A stretch of DNA of 64,000 nt, from positions 4,712,001 through 4,776,000 of the forward strand of contig OZ245829.1 in the NCBI GenBank assembly GCA_965228625.1, written 5' to 3'. The notes under the pieces are model-generated. The model was not told the DNA's origin and did no database searches. It was given only the letters and a program-made list of their open reading frames with translations. Made by a program: the position numbers and the translations under genes. Position 1 is the first letter of the stretch; the number at the start of each line of letters is the position of its first letter. This DNA is from UBA2767 sp965228625. GTDB lineage: Bacteria; Pseudomonadota; Alphaproteobacteria; Rhizobiales; Methyloligellaceae. Of the stretch, positions 56,441 to 64,000 are shown piece by piece.

Positions 56441-56469
56441 TTGCTGTGAACAGCCCTGCTTCTTATGAT
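56441..56469 (+). promoter_or_regulatory. Probable sigma-70 promoter for the ppiD-trp operon
   Basis: -35 TTGCTG (56441-56446), 17-bp spacer, -10 TATGAT (56464-56469), in the tpiA-ppiD divergent gap. The start site would be near 56476, about 85 bases before the ppiD ATG. It is the only good match to the consensus on this strand before trpE. Confidence 0.5.
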
Positions 56470-56559
56470 GTTCGCGCCTCGCAAACTTGACCAAAACGGG
56501 ACGCATTTCAAGGCGGCAGTCTCGCGGGCAAATCTCAATCCAGATGAAGAGTTCAAACG

Positions 56560-58485
56560 ATGTTGGATGCACTGCGAAAAAGTACCGGTAGCTGGATCGT
56601 CAAGATTCTCATCGGCCTCCTGGTCGTGAGTTTCGCCGTTTGGGGCGTCAGCGGGTTTGGCGGGTATGGAACGCAAAACGTGGCGACGGTCGGAGATATG
56701 GAGATCCCCGCCGAGATCTACCAGGACGAGCTACAGCGTGAAATCACGAATCTCAGCACGCGCGCCGGTCGGAACATCTCGTTTGAAGATGCGCGCGCGC
56801 TTCAGGTCGACCGGCAGATCCTCGGCCGGATGATCGGCGACGCAGCCCTTGAGAATCAGGCCCAGCAGTTGGGGCTCGGTGTATCGCAGGACGCGGTCGT
56901 CGCCTACACCAGGCGCGAACCTGGCTTCAGGGATCAGAGCGGTAATTTCAACAGCGAGATCTTCTACCGCATTCTCCTCGCCAACAATCTGAGCCCCGAG
57001 GCGTATTACCTGCGCCAGCAGCGCGCGCTCACCATCAACCAGATCACGGAGACCGTCGGTCGAACCGCTCAGGTTCCCAGGACTCTGCTCAATGCGGTCA
57101 ACAAATACCGGAATGAAACGCGGCAATTGAACTACGTGACCGTTCCGTTCGACAAGCTCGGCTCGGTTGGCGAACCAACCGATGAGCAGGTCCGGGAGTA
57201 TTACAATGCGCACAAGAGCGAATTCCGCGCTCCCGAATATCGCAAGGTCGGCCTGCTCGTCATGACACCGGAGACCCTGGCTGCAGATGTCGAGGTCAGC
57301 GAGGAAGACCAGAAAAGCTATTTCGAAAGCAACAAGTCACGGTTCGGCCAGCCGGAGCGCCGTCACGTCCTGCAGATCCCCTTTCCGGACAAGGCGAGCG
57401 CCGATGCCGCGCATAAGCGGTTGGAAGAGGGCGCCGACTTCATGGAAGTCGCCAAGGAACGCGATCTGACCGAAGGTGACGTTGATCTCGGCGTCATTCC
57501 GAAATCCCAGCTCGCCGATGACAAGGTGGCCGATGCGATCTTCGCGTTGCCACTCGATCAGATCAGCGAACCGATCGAGGGCGGCCTTGCCACGGTGATC
57601 GCCAAGGTCACCAAGATAGAACCCGCTGTCGTCAAGACCTTCGAGGACGAGAAAGACACCATCCGGAAGCTGCTCGCGACGCAGCGCGCCGCCGAGACGA
57701 TCCTCGACGCGTATGACAAGATCGAGGATGAACGCGCGACGGGCGCGACGCTCGCCGAGGTGGCGAACAAGCTCGATCTGAAGTTTGTCCAGATCGACGC
57801 CGTCGATGCGCGCGGACGCGACGAGGCCGGCAAGACGGTTGATATCTTCGCCAAAGAACCGCGCGTCTTGCAGGAGGTTTTCGCGGCCGACGCCAATGTG
57901 GAGACCGATCCTGAGGAAACGCAGGACCGCGGCTACATCTGGTACGAAGTCCTGGAAGTCGTGCCGCAGCGGCAGAAGGATCTGGACGACGTGAAACAGG
58001 AGGCCGCGGAAAAGTGGCGCGAAAACCAGGAACGCACGATCCTCGTCAACAAGGGACAGGAGCTTGTCGACCGCCTGCGCGGTGGCGAACCGCTTGTGAA
58101 GCTGGCTGAGGAATTCGGTACGGAAGAGAAGAAGACGGAGCCGCTCAAGCGCTCATCACGCAATTCCGGCCTGCCGCCGGCGGCGATCCAGCAGGCCTTT
58201 GCGCTCAAGGAAGGCCAGTTCGGCTCCGCCTCCACCGAGGATGGAAAGAATCGTGTCCTATTCCAGGTGGCTGAGGTAAAAGTCCCCGACGCTCTGGATG
58301 CAAGTGCGCAGCAGGCCATGCTGCGGTCGGCCGAGATCGAGGTCGGCGACGACTTGAGGGTCCAGTACATTCGCGAGCTGCAGGACGAGTTCGGTGTGAG
58401 CATCAATGACGAGATTTTCCAGCAGGCACGGTCAGGGCAACTCGCCCGTGGCAGCATCGGCGGCGGTCAACGCGGCAGCTTCTAG
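56560..58485 (+). CDS. ppiD: PpiD/SurA-type peptidyl-prolyl isomerase
   Basis: 641 residues. The N-terminal single membrane anchor is WIVKILIGLLVVSFAVWGVSGFGG. The SurA-like N domain follows (VATVGDMEIPAEIYQDELQREITNL), and a parvulin-like domain lies around residues 240-350 (RRHVLQIPFPDKASADAAHKRL ... LDQISEPIEGGLATVIAKV). It is an inner-membrane-anchored periplasmic chaperone near the Sec translocon. In alphaproteobacteria it characteristically precedes trpE. A C-terminal Gly/Ser/Arg-rich tail is present. Confidence 0.93.
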   Translation: MLDALRKSTGSWIVKILIGLLVVSFAVWGVSGFGGYGTQNVATVGDMEIPAEIYQDELQREITNLSTRAGRNISFEDARALQVDRQILGRMIGDAALENQAQQLGLGVSQDAVVAYTRREPGFRDQSGNFNSEIFYRILLANNLSPEAYYLRQQRALTINQITETVGRTAQVPRTLLNAVNKYRNETRQLNYVTVPFDKLGSVGEPTDEQVREYYNAHKSEFRAPEYRKVGLLVMTPETLAADVEVSEEDQKSYFESNKSRFGQPERRHVLQIPFPDKASADAAHKRLEEGADFMEVAKERDLTEGDVDLGVIPKSQLADDKVADAIFALPLDQISEPIEGGLATVIAKVTKIEPAVVKTFEDEKDTIRKLLATQRAAETILDAYDKIEDERATGATLAEVANKLDLKFVQIDAVDARGRDEAGKTVDIFAKEPRVLQEVFAADANVETDPEETQDRGYIWYEVLEVVPQRQKDLDDVKQEAAEKWRENQERTILVNKGQELVDRLRGGEPLVKLAEEFGTEEKKTEPLKRSSRNSGLPPAAIQQAFALKEGQFGSASTEDGKNRVLFQVAEVKVPDALDASAQQAMLRSAEIEVGDDLRVQYIRELQDEFGVSINDEIFQQARSGQLARGSIGGGQRGSF

Positions 58486-58503
58486 CAAACATGGCCGGGT
58501 CCC

Positions 58504-60045
58504 ATGACCTCAATGTTCAATCTGCCCGGCATTGGCGAAATCGAACCATCGCTCGACGCGTTCACCGGAAAGTACGACGCCGGCACGCCCCAGGTGGTCT
58601 GGACGCGTCTGGTCGCCGATCTGGAAACCCCGGTTTCCGCATTCCTCAAGCTGGCTGACGAACGACCCTACAGCTTTCTTTTCGAGTCGGTCGAAGGCGG
58701 CGCCGTGCGCGGGCGTTACTCGATCATCGGATTCGATCCCGATATCATCTGGCGCGCCCATGGCGACACGGCGGAAATCAACACCGCCCCTCAACAGGAC
58801 GGTCGGTATGTGCCGTGCGAAGGCGGGACCCTCGCCGCTCTCCGCGCACTGATCGCCGAGTCGCGCATCGATCTGCCTGAAGAACTGCCGCCGATGGCCG
58901 CGGGCGTGTTCGGCTATATGGGCTATGACATGGTTCGGCTGGTGGAGCACTTGCCGCACGAGAATCCCGATCCGCTCGACGTGCCCGACGCGATCCTCGT
59001 CCGCCCGACGATCATGGTGATCTTCGACGCGGTCAAGGATGAGATCATCGCCGTTACGCCAGTCCGGCCTTCGCCGGACGCCTCGGCGGAAAACGCCTAC
59101 AATCGCGCCGTTGAACGGCTTCGCGAGGCGTTGTTCCGGCTGGACTCAGCGCTGCCGCATTCGGCCCGCCTCGACCATTCGGACCTGCCGGCGCCGGAAC
59201 CGGTATCGAATACGACGCCGGAGAACTACATGGACATCGTCAGGCGCGGCAAGGAGTACATTGCCGCCGGAGACGTGTTCCAGGTGGTGCTCAGCCAGCG
59301 CTTTTCGGCGCCGTTCACCCTGCCGCCATTCGCGCTCTACCGGGCGCTGCGGCGGGTCAACCCCTCCCCGTTCCTGTATTTTCTCAATCTCGACGGTTTC
59401 TCGGTGGTCGGCTCGAGTCCGGAGATCCTCGTACGGGTGCGCGCCGGCGAGGTCACGATCCGCCCCATCGCCGGAACACGTCCGCGCGGCCAGACGCGTC
59501 AGGAGGACGAAGCGCTTGCGGAAGAGCTGCTGGGCGACCCGAAGGAACGGGCCGAACACCTCATGCTGCTTGACCTTGGCCGCAACGATTTGGGCCGCGT
59601 CGCCGAGATCGGATCGGTGCGGGTCACGGACAGCTTCTTCCTCGAATACTACAGCCACGTGATGCACATCGTCTCCAATGTGGTTGGCGCGCTCGACGCG
59701 AAGCACGATTCGATTGATGCACTAACCGCGGCATTTCCGGCGGGAACGCTGTCGGGTGCGCCGAAGGTTCGCGCCATGGAGATCATCGATGAGCTGGAAC
59801 ATGACAAGCGCGGCATCTACGCCGGGTGTGTGGGTTACTTCTCCGCCAACGGCGATATGGACAGTTGCATCGTTCTGCGCACGTCGATCGTGAAGGATGG
59901 CGTGATGCACGTGCAGGCCGGGGCCGGCATTGTCGCCGACTCCGTTCCGGAATCCGAGCAGGCGGAGTGCGAGAACAAGGCGAAGGCGCTCTTCCGCGCC
60001 GCCGACGAAGCGGTGCGTTTCGCCACCGGCGCCAATCGCGGCTGA
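58504..60045 (+). CDS. trpE: Anthranilate synthase component I
   Basis: 513 residues. An N-terminal regulatory part with YSFLFESVEGGAVRGRYSIIG (contains the tryptophan-feedback LLES-type motif as FLFES) precedes the chorismate-binding core: FQVVLSQRFSAPF, SSPEILVRVRAGEVTIRPIAGTRPRG, LDLGRNDLGRVAEIG, AFPAGTLSGAPKVRAMEIID. It makes anthranilate with TrpG. It starts 18 bp after ppiD, so it has no room for a trp leader peptide directly upstream; the tail ends near sixA. Confidence 0.97.
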   Translation: MTSMFNLPGIGEIEPSLDAFTGKYDAGTPQVVWTRLVADLETPVSAFLKLADERPYSFLFESVEGGAVRGRYSIIGFDPDIIWRAHGDTAEINTAPQQDGRYVPCEGGTLAALRALIAESRIDLPEELPPMAAGVFGYMGYDMVRLVEHLPHENPDPLDVPDAILVRPTIMVIFDAVKDEIIAVTPVRPSPDASAENAYNRAVERLREALFRLDSALPHSARLDHSDLPAPEPVSNTTPENYMDIVRRGKEYIAAGDVFQVVLSQRFSAPFTLPPFALYRALRRVNPSPFLYFLNLDGFSVVGSSPEILVRVRAGEVTIRPIAGTRPRGQTRQEDEALAEELLGDPKERAEHLMLLDLGRNDLGRVAEIGSVRVTDSFFLEYYSHVMHIVSNVVGALDAKHDSIDALTAAFPAGTLSGAPKVRAMEIIDELEHDKRGIYAGCVGYFSANGDMDSCIVLRTSIVKDGVMHVQAGAGIVADSVPESEQAECENKAKALFRAADEAVRFATGANRG

Positions 60046-60054
60046 GACGATACG

Positions 60055-60573
60055 ATGGTCAAACTCTCGCTCTTTCGGCACGCAAAATCGGCCTGGGACA
60101 ATCCGGGATTGGACGACTTCGACAGACCGCTCGCGCCGCGCGGAGAGAAAGCTGCCCCGCGCATGGGCCGTTACATGGCCGCCGAAGGCCTGGAGCCCGA
60201 CATCGTGCTGTGCTCGACGGCTGTGCGCGCGCGGCAGACCCTTGAGCTGGCGGCGCGTGAGTGGACGTCGTCCCCGGAGATCCGATTCGAGGACCGCCTT
60301 TATCACGCAGGCCCGCGGGACATGCTGGGCGCCCTTCAGTCCCTCGACGACACGATCGATCACGCCATGCTGGTTGGACACAATCCCGGCATGCACGCGC
60401 TTGCCCTGAACCTGTCCGGCGCGGGCGACGAAGCGGACTTCGAGGCCCTGCGGTTCAAATATCCGACCGCCGCGCTCGCGGTCATCGACTTTGACGGGCC
60501 GTGGACGACGGTGGCCGCGGGCGCCGGGCATTTGCGGCGTTTCGTTGTGCCGCGTGAGCTCAAGAAATCGTAG
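60055..60573 (+). CDS. sixA: SixA-type histidine phosphatase within the trp operon
   Basis: 172 residues. The phosphoglycerate-mutase-superfamily RHG motif appears as LFRHAKSAWDN at the N-terminus, followed by RPLAPRGEKAA and later LVGHNPGMHAL with the second catalytic His. SixA dephosphorylates phosphohistidine, for example on histidine-phosphotransfer domains or PTS proteins; the substrate here is unknown. It lies 9 bp after trpE and 76 bp before trpG, thus inserted between genes that usually adjoin in alphaproteobacteria. Confidence 0.88.
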   Translation: MVKLSLFRHAKSAWDNPGLDDFDRPLAPRGEKAAPRMGRYMAAEGLEPDIVLCSTAVRARQTLELAAREWTSSPEIRFEDRLYHAGPRDMLGALQSLDDTIDHAMLVGHNPGMHALALNLSGAGDEADFEALRFKYPTAALAVIDFDGPWTTVAAGAGHLRRFVVPRELKKS

Positions 60574-60649
60574 CAAGAGCCGAGATCCGTTCATTGTCCG
60601 GCGCAACATGGCTTGACGGACGCGCCGGCAAACGCTTTAGAACAGCATC

Positions 60650-61297
60650 ATGCTGACCCTGATCGACAACTACGACAGCTTTACCTACAACCTGGTGCAC
60701 TTCCTCGGAGAGCTGGGCGCCGAGTGCCGCGTCTACCGCAATGACAAGGTGAACGTGGATAAGGTGCTCGATGAAGCGCCGAAGGCGATCGTCCTGTCGC
60801 CCGGACCATGCACGCCGAACGAGGCCGGCATCTGCCTCGATCTCGTCAAACGGGCGGCTGCGGATATTCCGGTACTGGGCGTCTGTCTCGGCCATCAGGC
60901 GATCGGCCAGGCGTTCGGCGGGAAGATCGTTCGCGCGCCGAAGCTGATGCACGGCAAGCTGTCGACGATCCGGGTCCTCGGCGCGGACGAAGCGAGCCCA
61001 CGAAACACCGGGGCCGGTGTCTTCGCCGGTCTGCCGGCGGCGTTCGACGCCACGCGCTACCACTCGCTCGTCGTCGAACGGGGCTCCCTGCCCGATTGTT
61101 TCGAAGTCACGGCGGAGACCGATGGCGGCGTCATCATGGGGCTCCAGCACAAAGAGTATGCGCTGCACGGTGTGCAGTTCCATCCCGAAAGCATTGCCTC
61201 GCAATACGGCCACACGCTGCTTGCGAATTTCCTCGACATCGCGGGCATCAAACACGGACCCGCGGAGTCGCTGGACGCCGCGATGGTTGCGGTTTGA
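60650..61297 (+). CDS. trpG: Anthranilate synthase component II (glutamine amidotransferase)
   Basis: 215 residues. TLIDNYDSFTYNLVHFLGELGAE opens the class I glutaminase fold; ILSPGPCTP-type LSPGPCTPNEAG, VLGVCLGHQAIGQAFGG with the catalytic Cys, and GVQFHPESIAS with His-Glu of the triad. It supplies ammonia to TrpE and may also serve p-aminobenzoate synthase. trpD begins 12 bp downstream. Confidence 0.97.
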   Translation: MLTLIDNYDSFTYNLVHFLGELGAECRVYRNDKVNVDKVLDEAPKAIVLSPGPCTPNEAGICLDLVKRAAADIPVLGVCLGHQAIGQAFGGKIVRAPKLMHGKLSTIRVLGADEASPRNTGAGVFAGLPAAFDATRYHSLVVERGSLPDCFEVTAETDGGVIMGLQHKEYALHGVQFHPESIASQYGHTLLANFLDIAGIKHGPAESLDAAMVAV

Positions 61298-61309
61298 GGG
61301 GTTGCTGCC

Positions 61310-62323
61310 ATGTCCGAGTTCGCACAATTCATCATCAAGACCGCCGAAGGCCAGGCGCTGACGGCCGAGGAAGCGGCGGAGGCCTTCGCCATCATGATGT
61401 CGGGGGACGCGACGCCGGCGCAGATGGGTGCGTTCCTTATGGCGTTGCGGTTGCGCGGCGAGTCGGTCGACGAGATCACCGGCGCGGCGCGCACCATGCG
61501 CGCAAAGGCAGCGACGGTCTCCGCACCGAAGGGCGCGATCGACACCTGTGGGACGGGTGGTGACGCCAAAGGGACCTACAACATTTCAACCTGTGCGGCA
61601 TTCGTTGCCGCCGGGGCCGGCGTGCCGGTCGCGAAACACGGAAACAAATCGGTTTCGTCGAAGTCAGGCTCGGCCGATGTGCTCGCCGCACTTGGCGTCA
61701 ATCTCGACGTCGGACCGGACGTGGTCGCCAGGGCGATCGAGGAAGCCGGGGTCGGGTTCATGTTCGCGCCGAAGCATCACGCCGCAATGCGGCATGTGGG
61801 GCCGGTCCGCGCGGAGCTCGGCATGCGGACGATCTTCAACATTCTCGGCCCGCTCGCGAACCCCGCCGGCACCAGGCATCAGGTGATCGGCGTCTATTCG
61901 CGCGACTGGCTGGTGCCGCTGGCCGAGGTGCTGCGCAATCTGGGGTCCGACCGCGTCTGGATCGTTCATGGCAGCGATGGCCTCGATGAACTGACAACGA
62001 CCGGTACCACTTACGTCGCTGAGTTGAAGGACGGCAAGGTGACCACGTTCGAGGTCACGCCGGACGACGCCGGGCTTGCGGTCGCAGAGCCCGATGATCT
62101 GGTTGGCGGCGAGGCGGACGAGAATGCCGATGCGCTCAAGGGGTTGCTCGATGGCAAGCCGTCCGCTTTCCGGGATATTGTGATCCTGAACGCTGCGGCA
62201 GCCCTGATTGTCGCCGGCGTCGCCAGGGACCTGAAAGAGGGTGCCGAACGCGCGGCAAACGCCATCGACACCGGCGCGGCGCGCAAGGCGCTTGACGATC
62301 TGGTGCGTATCACCAACGCTTGA
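61310..62323 (+). CDS. trpD: Anthranilate phosphoribosyltransferase
   Basis: 337 residues. The glycine-rich PRPP site is DTCGTGGDAKGTYNIST; AKHGNKSVSSKSGSADVLAALG and APKHHAAMRHVGPVRAELGMRTIFNILGPLANPA are family signatures. It joins anthranilate to PRPP. A few bases separate its stop from the trpC start. Confidence 0.98.
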   Translation: MSEFAQFIIKTAEGQALTAEEAAEAFAIMMSGDATPAQMGAFLMALRLRGESVDEITGAARTMRAKAATVSAPKGAIDTCGTGGDAKGTYNISTCAAFVAAGAGVPVAKHGNKSVSSKSGSADVLAALGVNLDVGPDVVARAIEEAGVGFMFAPKHHAAMRHVGPVRAELGMRTIFNILGPLANPAGTRHQVIGVYSRDWLVPLAEVLRNLGSDRVWIVHGSDGLDELTTTGTTYVAELKDGKVTTFEVTPDDAGLAVAEPDDLVGGEADENADALKGLLDGKPSAFRDIVILNAAAALIVAGVARDLKEGAERAANAIDTGAARKALDDLVRITNA

Positions 62324-62328
62324 GAGCA

Positions 62329-63150
62329 ATGGCCAACATTCTCGACAAGATCAACGCTTACAAGCGCGAGGAGATCGCCGCCGCCAGGGCGGTTCGGCCT
62401 TTATCGGATCTCGAAGCTCAGGCCCGCGAGGCGGGCCCTGTGCGCGGTTTTGCCGACGCCATTGCCGCAAGGATTGGCGAAGGCAAATCCGCCCTTGTCG
62501 CCGAGATCAAGAAGGCGAGTCCTTCGAAGGGCCTGATCCGCGCGGATTTCGATCCCCCTGCCCTCGCCGCGGCATATCAGGCCGGCGGCGCGGCATGCCT
62601 TTCTGTCCTGACCGATACGCCCTCGTTCCAGGGGCATCCGGATTTCCTCAAAAGCGCGCGCGCCGCCTGCGCGCTTCCGGTGCTGCGCAAGGATTTCATG
62701 CTCGAACCGTATCAGGTCGTCGAGGCGCGGGCGTGGGGCGCCGACTGCATCCTGGTCATCATGGCATCCGTGTCCGATAACCAGGCGCGAGACCTCGCTT
62801 CCGCGGCCCGGGACTGGGGTATGGACGCGCTGGTTGAGGTGCACAACGAAGCGGAGCTAGATCGTGCTTTGGCCCTGGACGCCCGGCTGCTCGGCATCAA
62901 CAACCGCGATCTGACCACCTTCGAGACCACGCTCGATACGACGAAACGGCTGGCAACCAGGGTGTCGGGCGATCGCATCGTCGTATCGGAAAGCGGCATC
63001 TTCACGCCTCAGGACATCGCCGGCCTTCAACCGTTCGGCGTCAAAGCATTCCTGGTGGGCGAGAGCCTGATGCGCCAGGACGATGTCGCAGCGGCGACGC
63101 GCGCGCTGCTCACCCCGGCCGAACAAGTTCAGGGAACCGCAGCCCAATGA
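62329..63150 (+). CDS. trpC: Indole-3-glycerol-phosphate synthase
   Basis: 273 residues from ATG 62329. ILDKINAYKREEIAAAR at the N-terminus, LVAEIKKASPSKGLIRADFDP (catalytic Lys-Ser), LPVLRKDFMLEPYQVVEARAWGADCILVI, LGINNRDLTTFETTLDTT and VVSESGI are all canonical. It closes the indole ring. An in-frame TTG at 62320 overlapping the trpD stop would add three codons and is less likely. The stop overlaps the moaC start by 4 bp. Confidence 0.97.
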   Translation: MANILDKINAYKREEIAAARAVRPLSDLEAQAREAGPVRGFADAIAARIGEGKSALVAEIKKASPSKGLIRADFDPPALAAAYQAGGAACLSVLTDTPSFQGHPDFLKSARAACALPVLRKDFMLEPYQVVEARAWGADCILVIMASVSDNQARDLASAARDWGMDALVEVHNEAELDRALALDARLLGINNRDLTTFETTLDTTKRLATRVSGDRIVVSESGIFTPQDIAGLQPFGVKAFLVGESLMRQDDVAAATRALLTPAEQVQGTAAQ

Positions 63151-63632
63151 CCGACAAGTCCCTGACCCACCTGAACGAGCGCGGCGAAGCGCATATGGTC
63201 GACGTCGACGCCAAGGAGGAAACGGTTCGCACCGCAGTTGCCGAAGGGTTCGTCTCCATGCTGCCGGAAACTCTCGAACTCATCAAAAAAGGCGACGCGA
63301 AGAAGGGCGACGTGCTGGGGACGGCACGCATCGCCGGTATCATGGCGGCGAAACGTACCCATGAACTTATCCCCCTCTGCCACCCTCTTGCGCTTTCGCA
63401 GGTGATCGTTGAGTTCGAGCCCTCGGCCGACCCTGCAGGCATCCGGGTGAGCGCGTTCGTTAAGCTCTCGGGCAAGACCGGGGTGGAGATGGAGGCCCTG
63501 ACGGCGGTTTCGGTCGCGTGCCTGACGATCTACGACATGGTGAAGGCCGTTGACCGGGGCATGAGTTTTTCCAATGTCCGTTTGCTGGAGAAGTCGGGCG
63601 GGCGGTCCGGCTATTTCAAAGCAGAGCCGTGA
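63147..63632 (+). CDS. moaC: Cyclic pyranopterin monophosphate synthase
   Basis: 161 residues. KGDVLGTARIAGIMAAKRTHELIPLCHPLALSQV and GVEMEALTAVSVACLTIYDMVKAVDRGM are MoaC signatures, with conserved Lys, His and Asp. With MoaA it makes cPMP for molybdenum cofactor. It is translationally coupled to trpC and to moeA (both 4-bp overlaps). The trp-moaC-moeA order is common in alphaproteobacteria and has no evident biochemical logic beyond coexpression. Confidence 0.97.
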   Translation: MTDKSLTHLNERGEAHMVDVDAKEETVRTAVAEGFVSMLPETLELIKKGDAKKGDVLGTARIAGIMAAKRTHELIPLCHPLALSQVIVEFEPSADPAGIRVSAFVKLSGKTGVEMEALTAVSVACLTIYDMVKAVDRGMSFSNVRLLEKSGGRSGYFKAEP

Positions 63633-64000
63633 ACACACCTCGTCCGCCCCTGTTGAGCGTCGAGGATGCGCTCGCCCGTGTCGTCGCCGGTCTGGAACCA
63701 ACCGAAAAGGAAACAGTGTCCCTCGAAGAGGGATTCGGACGCGTCCTTGCCGACGGCGTGGCCGCGCGGGTGACGCAGCCCCCGTTCGACGCCTCGGCCA
63801 TGGACGGCTACGCCGTACGTGCCGAAGACGTGGCGCAGGTGCCCTGTTCGCTCAGGATCGTCGGTGAGGCTGCCGCGGGTCACCCGTGGGACGGAAAGGT
63901 CGGCGCGGGCGAGGCAGTGCGGATCTTCACCGGCGGCGCCGTTCCGGACGGCGCCGACGCGATCGTCATACAGGAAGACGCGGTACGGGACGGCGAACAC
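63629..64000 (+). CDS. moeA: Molybdopterin molybdenumtransferase MoeA, N-terminal part (cut by right edge)
   Basis: From GTG 63629, overlapping the moaC stop, the frame is open for 124 codons to the window edge. It contains LSVEDALARVVAGL, then PPFDASAMDGYAVRAEDV, the near-universal MoeA motif, and VRIFTGGAVPDGADAIVIQEDAV. MoeA inserts molybdate into adenylated molybdopterin. The molybdate-binding C-terminal domains are beyond the window. Confidence 0.93.
   Translation, partial: MNTPRPPLLSVEDALARVVAGLEPTEKETVSLEEGFGRVLADGVAARVTQPPFDASAMDGYAVRAEDVAQVPCSLRIVGEAAAGHPWDGKVGAGEAVRIFTGGAVPDGADAIVIQEDAVRDGEH

Noticed and set aside
58486..58503. trp attenuator/leader peptide before trpE
   Set aside because: Only 18 bp separate ppiD from trpE and no Trp-codon-rich short frame or terminator is present there.

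Overview
This is a chromosomal, high-GC stretch from an alphaproteobacterium. Gene order points most to a Hyphomicrobiales/Rhodospirillales-type organism: rpsF-rpsR-DUF2232-rplI-dnaB-alr, fabD-fabG-acpP-fabF-mltG-yicC-gmk, lptF-lptG-lptD-surA-pdxA-rsmA, dusB-ntrBC-ntrYX-trkA-trkH-hfq-hflX, the pdh-lpd-lipA block, and ppiD-trpEGDC-moaC-moeA are all classical alphaproteobacterial neighbourhoods. The fused ispDF, the lipoyl domain on PdhB and NtrYX support the same placement. Genus was not determined. I saw no rRNA, tRNA, CRISPR array, insertion sequence, integrase or phage gene; this is core genome, densely packed.

Layout. 1-4.7 kb (minus): alanine racemase (cut by the left edge), replicative helicase, and the ribosomal-protein operon rpsF-rpsR-DUF2232-rplI with a recognisable promoter and long leader. 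5-11.9 kb (plus): fatty-acid synthesis, MltG, YicC and guanylate kinase. 11.9-19.5 kb (minus): LPS export (LptF, LptG, LptD), SurA chaperone, PdxA, RsmA. 19.7-22.3 kb (plus): PepA and MazG. 22.3-34.9 kb (minus): HflX, Hfq, Trk potassium uptake, and the two nitrogen two-component systems with DusB. 35.1-36.8 kb (plus): IspDF and CinA. 36.8-46.5 kb (minus): COQ10-like protein, LipA, three tandem YeaQ/GlsB-type membrane proteins, the complete pyruvate dehydrogenase complex, FtsB and enolase. 46.6-49.9 kb (plus): queC-queE-queD-queF followed by a DUF1835 gene. 49.9-56.3 kb (minus): a TPR/2-oxoglutarate-oxygenase-like protein, KdsA, a hypothetical protein, PyrG, SecG, an exported hypothetical protein and TpiA. 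56.5-64 kb (plus): PpiD, the trp operon with a SixA-type phosphatase inserted, MoaC and the start of MoeA.

Most of the window is well-understood housekeeping. The most unusual part is the block at 46.6-51.3 kb, between enolase and KdsA. Its QueD lacks the cysteine that is the catalytic nucleophile of canonical QueD, a DUF1835 gene follows queF by 4 bp, and a TPR protein with a C-terminal 2OG-Fe(II)-oxygenase-like domain converges on it. Other points worth a second look are NtrX without the GAFTGA sigma-54 loop, three tandem YeaQ-like genes beside the pdh cluster, and several perfect inverted repeats in divergent promoter regions (4863-4882, 6908-6921, 27244-27264, 31215-31252, 34928-34998). 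All functional statements rest on reading motifs by eye; no database search was run.
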